Below, in pieces: positions 22,907 to 36,653 of a stretch of 64,000 nt of DNA. Origin of the DNA: Parus major (lineage: Eukaryota > Chordata > Aves > Passeriformes > Paridae); contig NC_031768.1 of assembly GCF_001522545.3 (NCBI RefSeq), positions 110,861,212-110,925,211 of the forward strand, written 5' to 3'. The position numbers and the translations under genes are program-made. The notes below the pieces were generated by a model. That model was not told the origin of the DNA. It did not search any database and saw nothing but the letters and a program-made list of their open reading frames with translations. Within the stretch, counting starts at the first letter, position 1. Each line of letters begins with the position of its first letter.

Positions 22907-25900
22907 GTAGGCATGGAGGTAGCACAGTCATCTCACAGTGGAGCATTCAAACATTTTCAGTGTTTGCACACGGTACAGAAGTCACTGAAGTGGTGCCAAA
23001 ACTTGTGTATAATTGAGCCAATCTCTGTTCTCTACACATTATGGTACACTGATGGTGATGGTCTCACCAGCACTGGGCACCTTGTGCTGCATCTTTAGCT
23101 GAAGGGCAAGAAGGATGTACACACCATGCCACAAGGAAAGCAGATTAACTTACCCTGGCAAGTCTGAATAACACACAGGAACACCTAACCCCCTTGCCTG
23201 AAATATCCCTTTCACCTTTTTTCTTCTTTTTTTATTCCTTTTCCCCCTCCTCTGTCCCCACAGGATTTTCTCAGTGTAGTGGAAGGAAGGCATCAGACCT
23301 GAAACACCCAGCAGAGTGTGAGGTCCCACAGCCAGGCCCTGTCCCCTGTTCTCTGCCACCATTTATCTTCAGGGTACTGCAGCATTGTGCAGAGCCCACA
23401 AAAAGTCATGTCACATTCTGAGATCAAATCTGCTTATCAGTCCCTTTTACCAATAAAACACTGCAGCTCTGCAGAGTAGCCTTGCAAATAGGAAATTTCC
23501 CAGTACTGTGCAGCCAAATTACCCATCCAGTCTAAAATGTGAAGGTCACTTTGGAGGGCAAGATGGCCTTTTGCTCTTTTGCAGTCTTTCTGTCTGTCTC
23601 CATCATTCTCTACTATTTAAAACCACTAAAAAAGGATAAAAACTTCTGCTAGCAACTAACTTCAACACAGAAAAAATGCCTGGTTGGTGCCTTCTGTGAG
23701 AACCTGATAGTGCTGTTGTTTGAGGCACCAACTGCAATCAAAAGTAGAACAGTTCTCTTCTGGTTGTTCTTAAAAGGTAAGGAGAAGTAAACAACCATAA
23801 ATAGTGAAAAGATAATAAACTCAGAAGAACCCATCACTTCAAAATGTAAAAATATTGGAGAAAGCCTTTGTCTGAAAAAATGTGATTTCTTTCAGTTCAA
23901 AGTGTGACCAAACAGAGCTGATTGAGTGACCTCCACTGGAACAGAAAGGTACGTGGGGTATTATATCTCTAACAAGCAGAAAGCTTGTGCATATTTGATA
24001 CAGGAAATACACACAAACTGAGCTCCATTCACATTCACCTTGATGAAGGTCATGTCTGGGAACTAGAAATGGTGAGAGTCAGAGAGTTTAGAGAGTTTAA
24101 GCATGTCAGATTGCAAGCCCATAACATCATGACATTTGGGTTTGAAGGTGAATGTCCAAGAACCAAAGCATTGCTTTAAGAAGCTCACCTCTATGATAAA
24201 GCTGTTTCTTTCACTAGGCAGAACAAATTAGACCAATCAAAGCAGCACATTCTCGAAGTTACAGGTTTGAGACACAAAAGACAAAGCAGTATTAGATTTA
24301 GGCTTTGTGAATGACCTGGAGTATGAGCTAAAAGTAATTTAGGTGATAAGCAGTGCAGTTATTCAACACTCGATATCACCAGTAATCATTTTAAAAATCA
24401 CTCTGTGTCTCTGCACAGTTTGCCAAGCAGCAGTATTTCCTTCTTCCCGTAATTCAAATTCCCCTGGGAATGCTGTTTTTACAGGAGGCAGGGATTAGCA
24501 GAGCTGTTAAAGCAGGCCTGAAGTTCTGGAGGAGGGAGCAGCAAAGAAAAATGGGATTGCCTTAAATGGGGATCATGTACACAGACAGCCAGGGGCTAAA
24601 ACAAGTGTGGCTAAATACACAATATGGCTTTATTTTCTGTTCTGAAACTTGTCAATATGTAAACTGGAAAAAACCCAGAAAATCAACACATAAACATCCA
24701 TCACTCCCTACAGAACATATTTAGCACCTCTGAATTTTAAAAGGTTAGCCTCTTAACCCTGTGCTTATGGTTTGAAATGGTTGGAAGCCACCATCTGTTT
24801 TAAAGACAATGAGATTTTATCCAATTCAGTGTACAGATTGAAGATAAACTCGGATGATTTGCTGAGCCCATTGCTGGGCTCACAATCTCCATACATGACA
24901 GTCCAGAGGTTTTGATTTTAACATATTATTTGAAAGTGAACACCTAATTTCTTCTTTTTAACCTACAGATCACTGCTATCTGAATTGAGATTTGGTTTGT
25001 ATTTGTTTGTTTGTTTTCCAATCCCTTTCAGCTCCTGACTGTTTCGCTAGCTCAGTGATTTTGTTATTTCTCTTCCAGTGAGAAAACATGGATTCAGGCC
25101 TGAAATTATTTAGATGTAGAAATAATATGGCAGGTATTGATATGCTTTTCATTGAGAGAAAGATTCAGACAGAAAGACAATAAGCAGAAGACCCCAGTCC
25201 TCCCCTGGAAGGCCATAAAGGAAAGCAGTTTTATAGAACAAACCTGTGAGACCCTCCAGAAAGAATAAAGGAAAAAAACAGCCCCAGTCAGACATGACCA
25301 AAGCAATAAATTCTGTGTCCTCTGGCAACTACAAGCCCATTCAGAGATCACTTTAGAAAGGCATTTCCTGCTCAGTGCACAGAAAACGATGATGGGAATA
25401 TGATCTGCTGTGCTTGTTGCTGGTTTCGTTAATGGTTATTCCACTTTGAGGCAGATTTTCAGAAGTTTACCAAGCTAAATCCTTCCCCCTCAGTTTGCAA
25501 CCTTTAGGCAGTTCCTTTCTCCAGTGTTTCCACCCATCTTACTTCAGTCTTTCTCAGCTCAGGCATTTAGGAAGCTGGAGATGATTTATACATCTAATTT
25601 GAAATCACTCAGATCCTGGATGGATTTGGGTCAGCTGTGGCCACCTCTTTTTCTACCATGGTTAAATTTTATTTCGATAATACATTAATTAATAATTAAT
25701 TTTTTGCTAAATGACCTGTATTTTAGGAAGAAAGGTTCTCTGCATGTGTATGGAGGCAACACAATAAAGTACTAACTCGTCAGAGGCTAAAACACAAAGA
25801 ACTTAATGGATCTGCTGGATTTTCTGGAATGGCAATCCATGGAGAACCTTGGCTGTGTGTAGTGGCTGCAGAAGTCATTTACTGTGTAGGACTGGATGCC

Positions 25901-28900
25901 ACAAAATACCTGTGCCTGCAATACTCAGTGTAGAGTGAACAGAAGATAAACAAAAGTGACTTCACCAGAGTTTTTAGTGAAACCACCTTTGCTGTCCATC
26001 CTCCAGGGCACCAATGATTCCTTTTCTACTTCACAATGAAAGTTAATCTTTGCAGCATTATGTTTACTTTACCATCTTCTCCAAATTCCTTAGTCGCAGG
26101 AACAGTGTAATCTCATTTTTGGAGGCTTCTACCTTTTTTTAAGGGATGGTGGGATGCAGTAATTCCATGTTTGTCTCCAAACATCAGTGGAAAAACTGTA
26201 AGCATCTATCCTATTGCATACTGAAGGCCTGGCTCCGCAGAAATAGAAAAGCAATTGGAATCTATAGATTTCTTATCTTTTTCAGGCCAATTCCTAAATT
26301 TATTTTGTTGGGATGTCTTGTCTGGTTTCTGCTAAGGACTGAATGAAGACTGAATATAGATATTCTCTTTTGGATGATTGACAGAATGTGTGGTTAGACA
26401 AGTCTTTTTAGAGTCAGACATAACCCCAGCATAAGGGATCTCAGAAGAAAATACTGATTTTTCATAGCACGAACCTCCCTCTCCCCTGAGTACCATCCTA
26501 TTACAGTCACTGCTGACAGAATAAAGAGCTATCAAAACAACAAGGTTCAAAATAAAACTGGGGAAGCTCTTATGAAACATGAAAGCTCTCTGCTTCAAAA
26601 TGCTGGACTGAGGAGAGCACAACGTGTGCACAGTGAAAAGTTTGGAGGGAAATAAATAAAAGAAATCAAACTCCTGTGTTAAAACCAAAGAAATATTTAC
26701 TATTCCTCAGATCAGCTATAGTCTAATGATCAGAGTGAACTCATTTCCAGTGGCATATATAAACCCAAATGTTAATCAGGAGAGGAGTGGGAGGAGGGAA
26801 ATGGCAGTGCACGAGGACAGCTCTGGGTTATGTCACCGCTCCCAGGGGTGAAGGTGACAGACAGGGAACAGAAAAACCCCAAAAGCCAGGAGAAAAGTGA
26901 GGCATTTTTAATAACTGCTACCCCAGAATCCCTGCTAGATTTGGCAATCTCAGAGATAAGAATTGGAGAGAAAAGTAGAAGGAGGGAAGACCTTACCCAA
27001 AGGGAGAAATTCCTTACATGCCAATTTTTGCTTGACAGCAGAGGGAAGAGGAGAAGCACATTGGATGGGCCCATCCCAGCCAGAGACGTGTCACATGTAA
27101 TGAATCTCTTCTAGGGTGAATATTTAAATAGTTTCAAGGTATCATGAACTGAGAACTTATAATTTTCACTTACCTATGCACCACTTGCTACAAGTAGAAA
27201 CAAGCATCTCCATGGGGAAGTTCTTTGATTCCTCATCGATTTCACTGATCCAAAACCATTTTGAGCAGAGGACTGAGATGATCCAGACTGATGAGGCACC
27301 ATTTTATACCATATCTAATCCAATCAACAGCAGGGCCTTGTTAAGCAAATTCCTTGTCTTTCCCCAGAGAACAGGGGATCACTGTATCATACCTGCAGCT
27401 AATGTATGTACTATTATATTATATACATTTAGAAACACTTTAATAGTTTTTCTTTGCCTTGGCCCCTTATGTCATTACTTCATTGGTCTAGTGTTTTATT
27501 TTAACTGGAAAATTATAATTCTATTTATTCCTCAAAGACTGTTGAATTACTGATGAGATCTGCATAATATATCCTTACATATTCTAATGCTTACTAAACC
27601 AAATTTATGTTTTGTTAAATATTTAAGGGATATCCACGAGAAGTTACTCAAGACTTTTTCTTTTTTTTTGAGTAATTGATTTCATTGCCATAATTCCCCC
27701 TATTTAATTCTTCAATTACTATAAAAAAGTAAAGTAGAATTATTTCTATGTAAAACCTAATTCATGCTACCAGTAGGCAGAGAAGGAAACAGGGAAGGGA
27801 CTGATCATTCTCAAATCCCATTTTTGTTATTTGGTTTATTAATGAATGAATTCTTTTTCCAGAGTAGCAGATCATTCAAGTAGCTTGAAAGCTTTAATAG
27901 TTTGAGAATTGCCTTGTGTTCTGTCAAACAAAAATAAATAATGTGAAATAATTCATATAGCACAAAGTGTTTATAACCTAGTAACAGTAAGAGATTTTAA
28001 TTCTGAACTGCAATTATACCATTGTTAAAGGAAAGGGAAAACAGAAAAACAGTTTTGCAGGATTTTATAGAAATGTATTTTACAAAAAGCAATGCTTCAG
28101 GCAATGCTTTTTTTCTAATATAAATCAATTTATTTGGCAATCAGCAGACACCATCACTGTGCCTACTTAAAATAGAGACAATAGTTATTGAAGTGTATGG
28201 ATACAAACCCTCAGTGTCAAGTTCAGCTCTTCAGTTATTCACCATGAAAGTAAATTAATCTGAGTGTTCAAAATATCCCACTGATCTGTTATGAAGTTAT
28301 TTGTGGCTTTTAAAAATGGGAACCAGGACCTAAGTATTGCATTCATTTCATAGCATTTCACTTTACACTATTTCTCAGACTTCCACAAAGCCAAGAATAC
28401 TGGAGGATTTAATCCATAGGTCCTTGGCCTGGGTGCTTATTAAATAGAATGCACTAAACAGTATAAAAATAGATCTCAGCAAAGAAATTCCTGTCTCCAT
28501 TTTCAACTGTCCTGTCAAGATATATGTTATTCTGTTAGTGCATGAAAACCTGAGCTCAGCCTCATCCCTGACTGCAGCACAGCTTCAGGAGATGTATGTA
28601 CACACACAGGGACTGTCCTGTATTCTGCCTCCTAATCCTAATGCTAATCCCAAAAATCTCCTAATCTTGTGCTGTGAGTCTGCCTGCTGACACAGGTGTG
28701 TTTTCTGAAATAGTAAACAGCAAGGCTGCTTGTGGGGCTGGAGAATCAGAAATATGATAGCTCCAGAGAAGTGTCTTAATCATAGAAATCAGTGCACTTC
28801 CTCTGTTTTTTTCATAGGTTTCCATGTCATCGTTAACTTAATTCTATCAAAATAGGATGCAGCTTTTCTATAAACTTGTGGCAGGGGAGGAGATTTTATT

Positions 28901-31900
28901 TAGAACCTCTGTGTCAGTCAGGATATCAGAGGAATATATTAAAGACATCCTCAGTGGATCCATTTTTAGGTTAATTCCACTCAGCAGATGCCCTTCCTAA
29001 ATGACTTTCAAATGACTGCATGGCTTAAATTCAATTTCAATAACTACTAAATAGCCCTTTTTTCAGTGACATGCATGAACTAAACTCCACACTACCATCA
29101 CCTGGAATAGCTTTCTATGGATTCACTCCTTGCATGGACTTGAAAGGTTTCCATTTTAAGAGGCTGCCTGATTTCTGTATGGAAATCTGACATTTAGTGT
29201 ATGGGGAAAATGAGCTGTAAAGAGGATGGGTCAAGTAACATCAGTGGTTTTAAGTACCCTCCTGTTTATTGGAAGCACAGCATTGATTAGAAGCATGAAG
29301 GAGTGATGCTAATTTATAATTTCTGCTTATCCAGTTGCACACAACTGGTTTGGGAGTGGCAGTTTTCAAAGATTTACAAAGGACCAGAGAAAGTGTCCAG
29401 TTAGTGCATTTACCTTGGTGTCACATCATAATTGAAAGCACTGGCAACGCTCCCTTCCAGCTTCTCCCTTCACTTCTGTAAAGCAAGGCACAATAGAAGG
29501 GTTTCACCACTTTTGGGTACCCAGCTCCAGCCCAGCTTGGTCCTTTCCCACTTTGTAGCTGGTGTCAGTGGATAAGAACCCGAGCTGCCTGCCAGGGGAT
29601 GAGGATGCCCGTGTTTGTACAGCTCCAGAGGGTGTCACTCATTATTGACACCATCTGCTCACTTCAGTGACAGTGTTTCCAATCTGCTCTCCTGGAAGGT
29701 AAATGGCTGCAGAGTAATTCCAGAAGCTCTGCTGCAGGAAAGAAATTTTGCTCATGTACAATGAGATTTTTTTTTTCCTCTTTGCTTCCTTCCTTATACT
29801 TTGTGCAAATTTGCAAAGTTCAATTATCCATTTGAAGGTAAAATAACTTCCTGAGAAAACAAAAGAGAAGGTACAAAGTCTGTGTGGCTGATTTCCTATA
29901 ATAAAACATGTCATTCTTGTTGTAATAAAAATATATATTGCAGATGTAACTTTTTCTTATGTGGACAATTATCCATTCTTTATGATAAATAAGAAATCAA
30001 ATTTCATGGAAATGAAGCTTGAACACAAAATGTGGCAAATATTTGGTGTATTACTTATCAGCTGATAGAGTGTATAAGGAAATACATGTGAGCAGTTTAA
30101 AAGAAGTAAAAGGTAAAGTATAAGGGATTAACCTCTCATGATACATGGTAATAAACTAATGTTGGGTGTTAGTGACTATTGTATGATACAAGAGCAATAA
30201 TTACCTTAACTGCTTTGAATATTTTAGCAGCTCTCTATGATTTATAGGTCAAGCTTTATGAAACTTGTAAAGTTAGAAAAAACTAGACTGAAACTGTAAG
30301 CACAGGAGACTTCTCCAGTGGTTCCTTTGTTACACTATATAATAATGAACACATTCATATGAGCATGCAGTAATATGCTTGCCAAAACAAGATGAAGTTC
30401 TTCATTTCCTCTGCAGTCTTGAATTTTATTTTTTCACATAACTCTAAAATGCAAAAAATTTCATTTGTAAGCTGACTATTGGTTAATGAGTGCACATCCT
30501 TTATTCCCTTTCTTCTTTATGGAAGTGTCACTGAAATGTCTCTGAAAAACAACTGGAAATTGCAAAGTTCTGAATAATAAACATGCCCTGTTTGGGTGAG
30601 GCAGAAGGATGATCTATCTTTTAAATTGCAGTGTAAAATAAAGATGTACAAGATTGGGTAAACATTGAAAGCATTTTGAACATGGTAGCACACAGGTTTA
30701 GACATGATAATTTTGTTATACCAAAGTATTGCTCAAAATGATGTTGTGGAAGCAAATTAATTCAACCACTTACCATGGACCAGAAAGGATTAGAAAAAAA
30801 AAATTATGCTGAAATTTGTGTCTCACATATGCATTTCATTTTCATTTCAGTTCACTTTTGCAGGAAGTTATAAAGATAAGTAGAAAAACCACATTTTGGA
30901 AAATGTTTCCTGTCATAAAAGTCAGTGCCTGCTATTAAATACTAATGTATAGTACACACTGAAAGAACAATTAAGTATCTGTAGTACTTTAAAAATATTC
31001 CCCTATGCTTTCAGAAGTGAAGTGATATTGACAAACTAACAGAACACAAAGCTGTAATATTGAAACAAAATAAAGACAAATAGGTTTCCAGATTAATTCC
31101 ATGAATTGTACTGGCATTCTGTCATGGTGAAAACACATGGTGAGAACTCTATAAAACAGGAGGTGTTATAAGTGGAACAAAGCTGGAAATATTGCAAGTG
31201 GATGCAAACTGACTTTTTCAGCTACAAGAGTAAAATAAATAGTTCAAAATAATTACTGTTCTTTGTTTCTCTAAAGTGTGCATGAGAAATCATAATTTAC
31301 AGGAGTCTAAGGAAATTTGGAGTGAACAAAAATAATGCTACAGATTATGAGGTGAGTTATCCACTTTCCTGCTGTAACTCTGTCCCTGACACAGGGAATA
31401 GTTTTTGTCGAGACATTTATGTTTCCTTGGGCTAGACACGTGTTTTTGATGCCAATGGAAATGACATTTACTTATTTCACAGAAGTTGTCTAGTAAAGGG
31501 ATCTGTACATGGAAGAAAATTTAAAAATGCTGCAACAAGGAATGGTTAAGATATTGAACTGTGACTCTGGGAATTTCATTTTTAAACATATCTTTATTTC
31601 TTCAGGCCATTTTGGTCATTTTGGCTCTTTGGTCTTTATCTTGTCTTACAATTTATCTTTCCAGCAATTACTAAAACCAGAAGGGAAGGGAAGAGTCCAG
31701 GAAAACCTAGTGATGACTGCTGCATGTAGGCAGCACTTTAATATTTGTCATTCAGAATAATTTTCATATAAAATGGGACTCTAGGAGTGCCCCTTGCTGG
31801 GGGTCAGTATGGCCTCCTCTTCTGGAACAAACGGGAATTTCCTTCCTCCTTTTCTTCCCCTTCCTCTCTAAGCTGATGAATGAAAACTAGACAGCATTAG

Positions 31901-31972
31901 CAAGAATTTTTCAGTCAAGCATTTAAACCAAGGCAGGTGACATTAAGAGAGCACTCAGATAATCTGCTGGGG

Positions 31973-32324
31973 TGTCGTGGTTTTAAAGCACTAACAAATT
32001 ACTAGAATAAATACTTATTTCTTGCTGTGAGATATGGATTAGAACAAGAGCAAAACAGGCTTAAAATATAAAAGGAATAAAGAAAGTTTATTAACAAAAA
32101 CTACAAGAATAAGAAACCAGAATAAAACCTCCAGAAACCCTTTTTTCCCCCAACTACCCAACCATTCCCTTGTTCACATGACAACACAGAGATAAAAAAA
32201 CTTTGGTGGCTAAAACAGACCCAACTTTTGCTATATTCCCAGGACATGGGGTGGTGACCAAAAGGGAAGAAATGGGACAAAGCTCCTCATTAAGAGAGGG
32301 CTGATGCTGCTTTGTCAGCAGGCA
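31973..32324 (-). mobile_element. Solo LTR of a second ERV family, minus strand
   Basis: On the minus strand this element reads from TGCCTGCTGACAAAGC (32,324) to a terminal CCACGACA (31,973), with AATAAA at 32,092-32,087 about 115 bases before the end. That TG...CA layout with a late polyadenylation signal is typical of retroviral LTRs, and the 3' end resembles LTRs common in songbird genomes (from memory, unsearched). The flanks are CTGGGG (31,967-31,972) and CTGGGT (32,325-32,330), five of six bases matching, which could be the target-site duplication. It is unrelated by eye to the two ERVL-like LTRs. A clear TATA box was not found, and the 5' boundary rests mostly on the flank match. Confidence 0.6.
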
Positions 32325-33010
32325 CTGGGTCAGGATGCATGATTATGAACTCAGCTAAATGGAACTGGGACAAAAAGCCTGCACTGATCCTTAAAACTCA
32401 TCAGCAGTTCAATCTAGGGCACCTTCATTTTTCAGGGCAGCCTGAGAGAAGCAGATTTAAGAGTGTAAAGCTGTGGGTTCGTTTTATATTTCTCTATTGG
32501 CTCCTATTAAAAGCATCTGGCCTGTGCTTGATATACAGATGAAATTAAATATATGTATTCAGAGCAGGATATGCCACTTCCCTAATCAAGGTTAGGAAAG
32601 GATTACCTCACAAAGAACATCTTCCAGTGGCTGGGTGGTCAAACAGCATCTGCACTTTTTTCTGTTGTTGCAGGTCTCAATTTATCTCTTTCTCTTGTAG
32701 TTTTAGTGCTGCTTTTTATTTTATTTTATGTCACCGAGACAAAATTTGCCACCTTTCTACAAACAACTGCTCAAATTCGATGCCACTCCCACCTTACATG
32801 CATTGTAAAAGTTATTAGGTGGTTTGTAATATCCACATAACTTCCACTCCCAACAGAAATGTATTTAATATTTTGAATTCTTGTGTCAGGTTAAATGTGA
32901 TAGAAATGCACGGGCGAAAATTCATGTTTTTAACAGCTTTATTATTTGAAAAGCTTTTTTCAAATGAAAGCACATTTCAGTCATTATTTTGATTTACAAA
33001 TAGGCAAACA

Positions 33011-33240
33011 GAATAAATGTTTCATAAGAAAAAGAGTAGAAAAGTTGGCGATCTGAGGAAAGCTTTCTCGTTTTTCATGTTCTTACTGGATTATTTTTCT
33101 AACTAATTTTTTAAAACACAAATGAAATAAATGTTTCTTAAGAGGAAGAGCAGAAAAATTTGTAATCTCAGAAAAGACTTCTTTCTTGCTTTTCATGTTG
33201 TTTGCTGGGTTATTCATCCCCATTACTTTTTTAAACACAG
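33011..33240 (+). repeat. Diverged tandem duplication, ~115-bp unit, two copies
   Basis: Copy 1 (33,011-33,123) and copy 2 (33,124-33,240) align along their whole length. Both start GAATAAATGTTTC or GAAATAAATGTTTC, continue with AAGAG(C/T)AGAAAA, share a central TTTTTCATGTT or GCTTTTCATGTT, and end in TTTTTTAAAACACA or TTTTTTAAACACA. Identity is about three quarters by eye with small indels, so the duplication is old. Neither copy has an open frame through it, and I do not recognise the unit as a known transposon. Confidence 0.85.
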
Positions 33241-36200
33241 GCATCACTAAAGTTCTATGGCACAGTAAGAATTTATGACCTGAAATTCAGCTGAGCTGTG
33301 CTCAGACAATGCCATTAGGCCTAAGCAATGTGACTAAGCCTGATCATTGTAACAGAATAATCTGATTTTGTTTTTGTTTTAAATGCAAGAATTCTGGGTG
33401 TTTTTCAAGCAAAAATCCCAGAAACTCACCACCCTGCAGTAGCCACTAAACTCACTTGAGCAGGAGACCCAGCAGAGTCTGAACAAGAGTTCCATGGAAA
33501 AACAAAAATAAAAAACAGCTCTCAGCCAAAACCAGAGAAAAAACTGATTTCTTTATCTTTTCCTTTCTGTGGAAATAGCAAAATGCAGCTGTTCAGTCAA
33601 TGCTCATAAAGAACTATTGTATAAGCAATGAAAACAGGTAGTCTAGAATACTGAAGAAATCTCCAAATCTATAGGACTAAATAGTGCATTTCTTAAAGAA
33701 AATACCAGTGTCTTTTTCCCAGTGAAGTTCTCCACTGGAAGGTAAAACAGGGACTGAACAGAGCCATTGTACATTAGTTTACTGTACTACAATTGCCATA
33801 CTAAAAGCCTTCCTCAAGCAATATACATTAATTTTTATATATATGTATATTAGAAACATGATATAGCAGTTTATTCTGCATTAAAATCACAGTTGTTTAT
33901 ACACTTGCCTAATTTTCCTTCCTGAAAATGAGTGCTCAGCAATTAGTTTCCAATTTACCACATCCATTTTTGCAACTGTAATATCTCTCCAAAGAGTAAT
34001 GCCAGGACTTAGTGACACTGGACAGCAGAACTGCAAGGTTTTATGTTCTCCACTATTAACCTGCTGCAGGTTTATTTTGCTAATTTTACAAATTTAGCAG
34101 CTTTCCCTTTTTTAATTTTATTTTTTAAATGACAGTTGTATATTTCTGGTGGGTTCCTCCTCCATAGTGTGAGCTGTGTAGTACAGACACATCTACTGAT
34201 TTTATTTTGCACAAAAACTGCCACATCACTATAACTCAGCTGGAACTAATGGAAATGATTAAGCAAGAGAGACTTCTGAGTCAGGGAATCATAGATTTGT
34301 GAAGCTGTGAAGATCTAGCAGTCCATCCTCTTTATCTTGCTGCCAAATCCAGGCTTTTCCATGCAATGCATCTGCTTTTGTTCACTGGGTTTCAAATGAT
34401 GCTAAAATGGGACAGTTTTTTATAGAAGAGTAATTAGCCCAGTTATTACAGCCACATTTTAGAGGGAGCTGCATGGACCTACCTTCAGGAGGTTGAAGAG
34501 CTGCCTCTTTCCTTAGTGCTTCCAACCTCTCAGAGCATTGAGTTTGATGCGTTTTTGGGAAGTACAAACCAGTATCTCATCACTACAAAATTCAAAAATT
34601 AAAGACTCACAACTCTATACCTTCAGTCAATAATGAAGGATGGGAAAAGAAATGAGCTTTGGGAAGCAAAAACGTTTGAATAAGAATTACAAAGAATAGA
34701 AAAGTCCCTGAGAGGAGAAAAGGATAGCTTGATTCTTCAGAAGAGACTTGCAGAGAGGAAGGAGCAGAAACCTTCCAGCCATCAGATTTCTTCAGAAATT
34801 AAGTGAGGTTATGGATTGTTCCATTTCAACTCTGTTGAGTTCTAGCCAGCAAATTGAAAATTTTCTTCAGTTTTGAATTTATAACAGAACCTGAACAGAT
34901 TTCATTGGCCCTGATTCCCCAATTCTTTGTGTGTTTCTGATTATACTGCAGAATAAGTGCAGCTGTGAGGGGTGACATGAAGTGACACCACCTAACCAGA
35001 AATGGTACTGCACTTCAGGCTTCAGCAACACCACAAGGAACATTGCAGATTTAAGTAATTCCCATAGCCTGAGTGCTCTAGCTTTACAATTTTGGGTCAT
35101 TTTAAGTTTCACAGAGTCTTAAAAAAACAAGTTCCATTTCTGATATGCTTAAAATTATTACTAACAAAGTACACCAAGTAAGAGCCTGATAAAATGTTGT
35201 GCAATATTCATTACAGGAGAAGGAATGTGTTTTTACAGAAAATTAGATTGTTCTTTTCCTGGTTCATCCTGAAATTTTTTTCTGGTTTGTGGGATTTCTT
35301 TGCAAGGATATAATATTCCACCTATTCCCTGCTTGCTGCTGGGGCTAGGGGAAACCTGAGAGAAGAGGAAGAAACAGAAATTTGTGCTGAACTCCTTTAC
35401 TGTGCTACTTAACCTTGTCATAAATCCTTTGATAACCACCAGCTGCTCCATTGTTATCATGCCCTTCTGAGCTCAGCTGGTTAAATCTCCTTCCTGCTTT
35501 TAAACTTCATGGTAAAAATGGCTTTTTTTCTTGCAAAGTCCATCTTAAGGCTGGACAGCAAACAACCAAGGGACTGTGCCCCACAGTCCTGCTCATCTCC
35601 AGGCATGGATGCTCCCCCCTATTCCCACCAATGGGGAAAGGTACAGGGAAATCATCATGAGAATCATTTATCCTGATGTTTACAGCTTCAAAGGGAAAAT
35701 AAAAGCCAGGCAAATCCCTTGGTGTTTCAGGATGTTGTGGAGGATAACTGGAAGTCATTCCAGGAATGATGTGGCAACATCTCATGGTTAAGACTATTCT
35801 GTCTTCTGAAATTCTCACCTGCTTGTGAGGATCTCTGCTGGCATTTTTTCTTTTAATTAAAAAACAAAAATGTTTTCAGAACAACCAGCTGAGAACATTT
35901 CTAAACATGTTTTTGTGAAAGCAGATAGAGGAATTCACATATTTAGCTGGGAAAAAAAGCATCACCACGTTTGAAAAAAAATAAACTTAATTTGCGCTAT
36001 GCAGAGACCACAGTGTGAGGGAGACAAGTCATGATCTTTGAATGCTTTAGGCCCAGGATATTGAATTATTCCATTTATTCTGAGCTTAATCATGGTCCTG
36101 GAGGCCTCAGGGATGATGGGGCTAAAATGCCAAAAGGGATGTCACTGCATAAAAGCTGTAGAATTTATGCAAGTGAGCTTCCTCAGCTTACATGTGACCT

Positions 36201-36612
36201 CTTTTGACTTCACCTAAGCTACAAAAGAAGCTGCTAAATTAAGCTTGCAGAAAAACCCAGAAAGGTCCTAAACTGCTCTTGCTAACAGCCAAAGTTGTAT
36301 GGTCAGTGCTGGCAAAGAAAGTTGTTCCTTTTTTGTAAACTTGGCTTCTCTGGCTGTCATTTTCACTTTGAATACATTTCCCCTTCGAGGAATTCCTCCA
36401 GGATTTTTCCTTCTGCCTTGTCTCACCACGGTGACTCGGCTGGGAAAATAATGTAGCCTGCAGTTTAGCCAGTGTGCTTTTATCAAGAGGCTTATATGGA
36501 AAGAAAAGAAGATTTAAAGTGAAATTCCTTAGTTTAGCACAGATTAGGGCCTTCTGGTAGTTCACATGTGCAGAGATGAATTATTAACCTTTGGGGAAAG
36601 GTAGCAGTGTGT

Positions 36613-36653
36613 TCACATTAACTTCTCACAGGGCTCACATTAACTTCTCACAG
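36613..36653 (+). repeat. Tandem duplication, 22-bp unit
   Basis: TCACATTAACTTCTCACAG is present at 36,613-36,631 and at 36,635-36,653 with no mismatch, separated by GGC. Confidence 0.93.

Larger units (their letters stand above)
17764..31972. other. Non-coding single-copy sequence
   Basis: No gene, exon pair or RNA gene can be supported over this 14-kb stretch. It contains a (TA)n patch (17,930-17,957), a 16-base poly(A) (18,334-18,349), a palindrome-rich segment (22,815-22,906), and a classic-looking polypyrimidine tract plus CAG at 23,205-23,263 with no partner exon that I can identify. A short hairpin with 8-bp arms lies at 27,644-27,675. No transposable element is recognisable between about 18 and 31.9 kb, which is a low density even for a bird. 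Confidence 0.6.

Noticed and set aside
27644..27675. Hairpin TTACTCAA ... TTGAGTAA with 16-base T-rich loop
   Set aside because: Short arms in AT-rich DNA. No flanking conservation clue, so likely chance.
34287..34330. Possible very old CR1 3' end (AATCATAGATT ... GATCTAGCAGTCCATCC)
   Set aside because: It recalls the avian CR1 3' tip but needs several deletions to align, too weak to call without a search.
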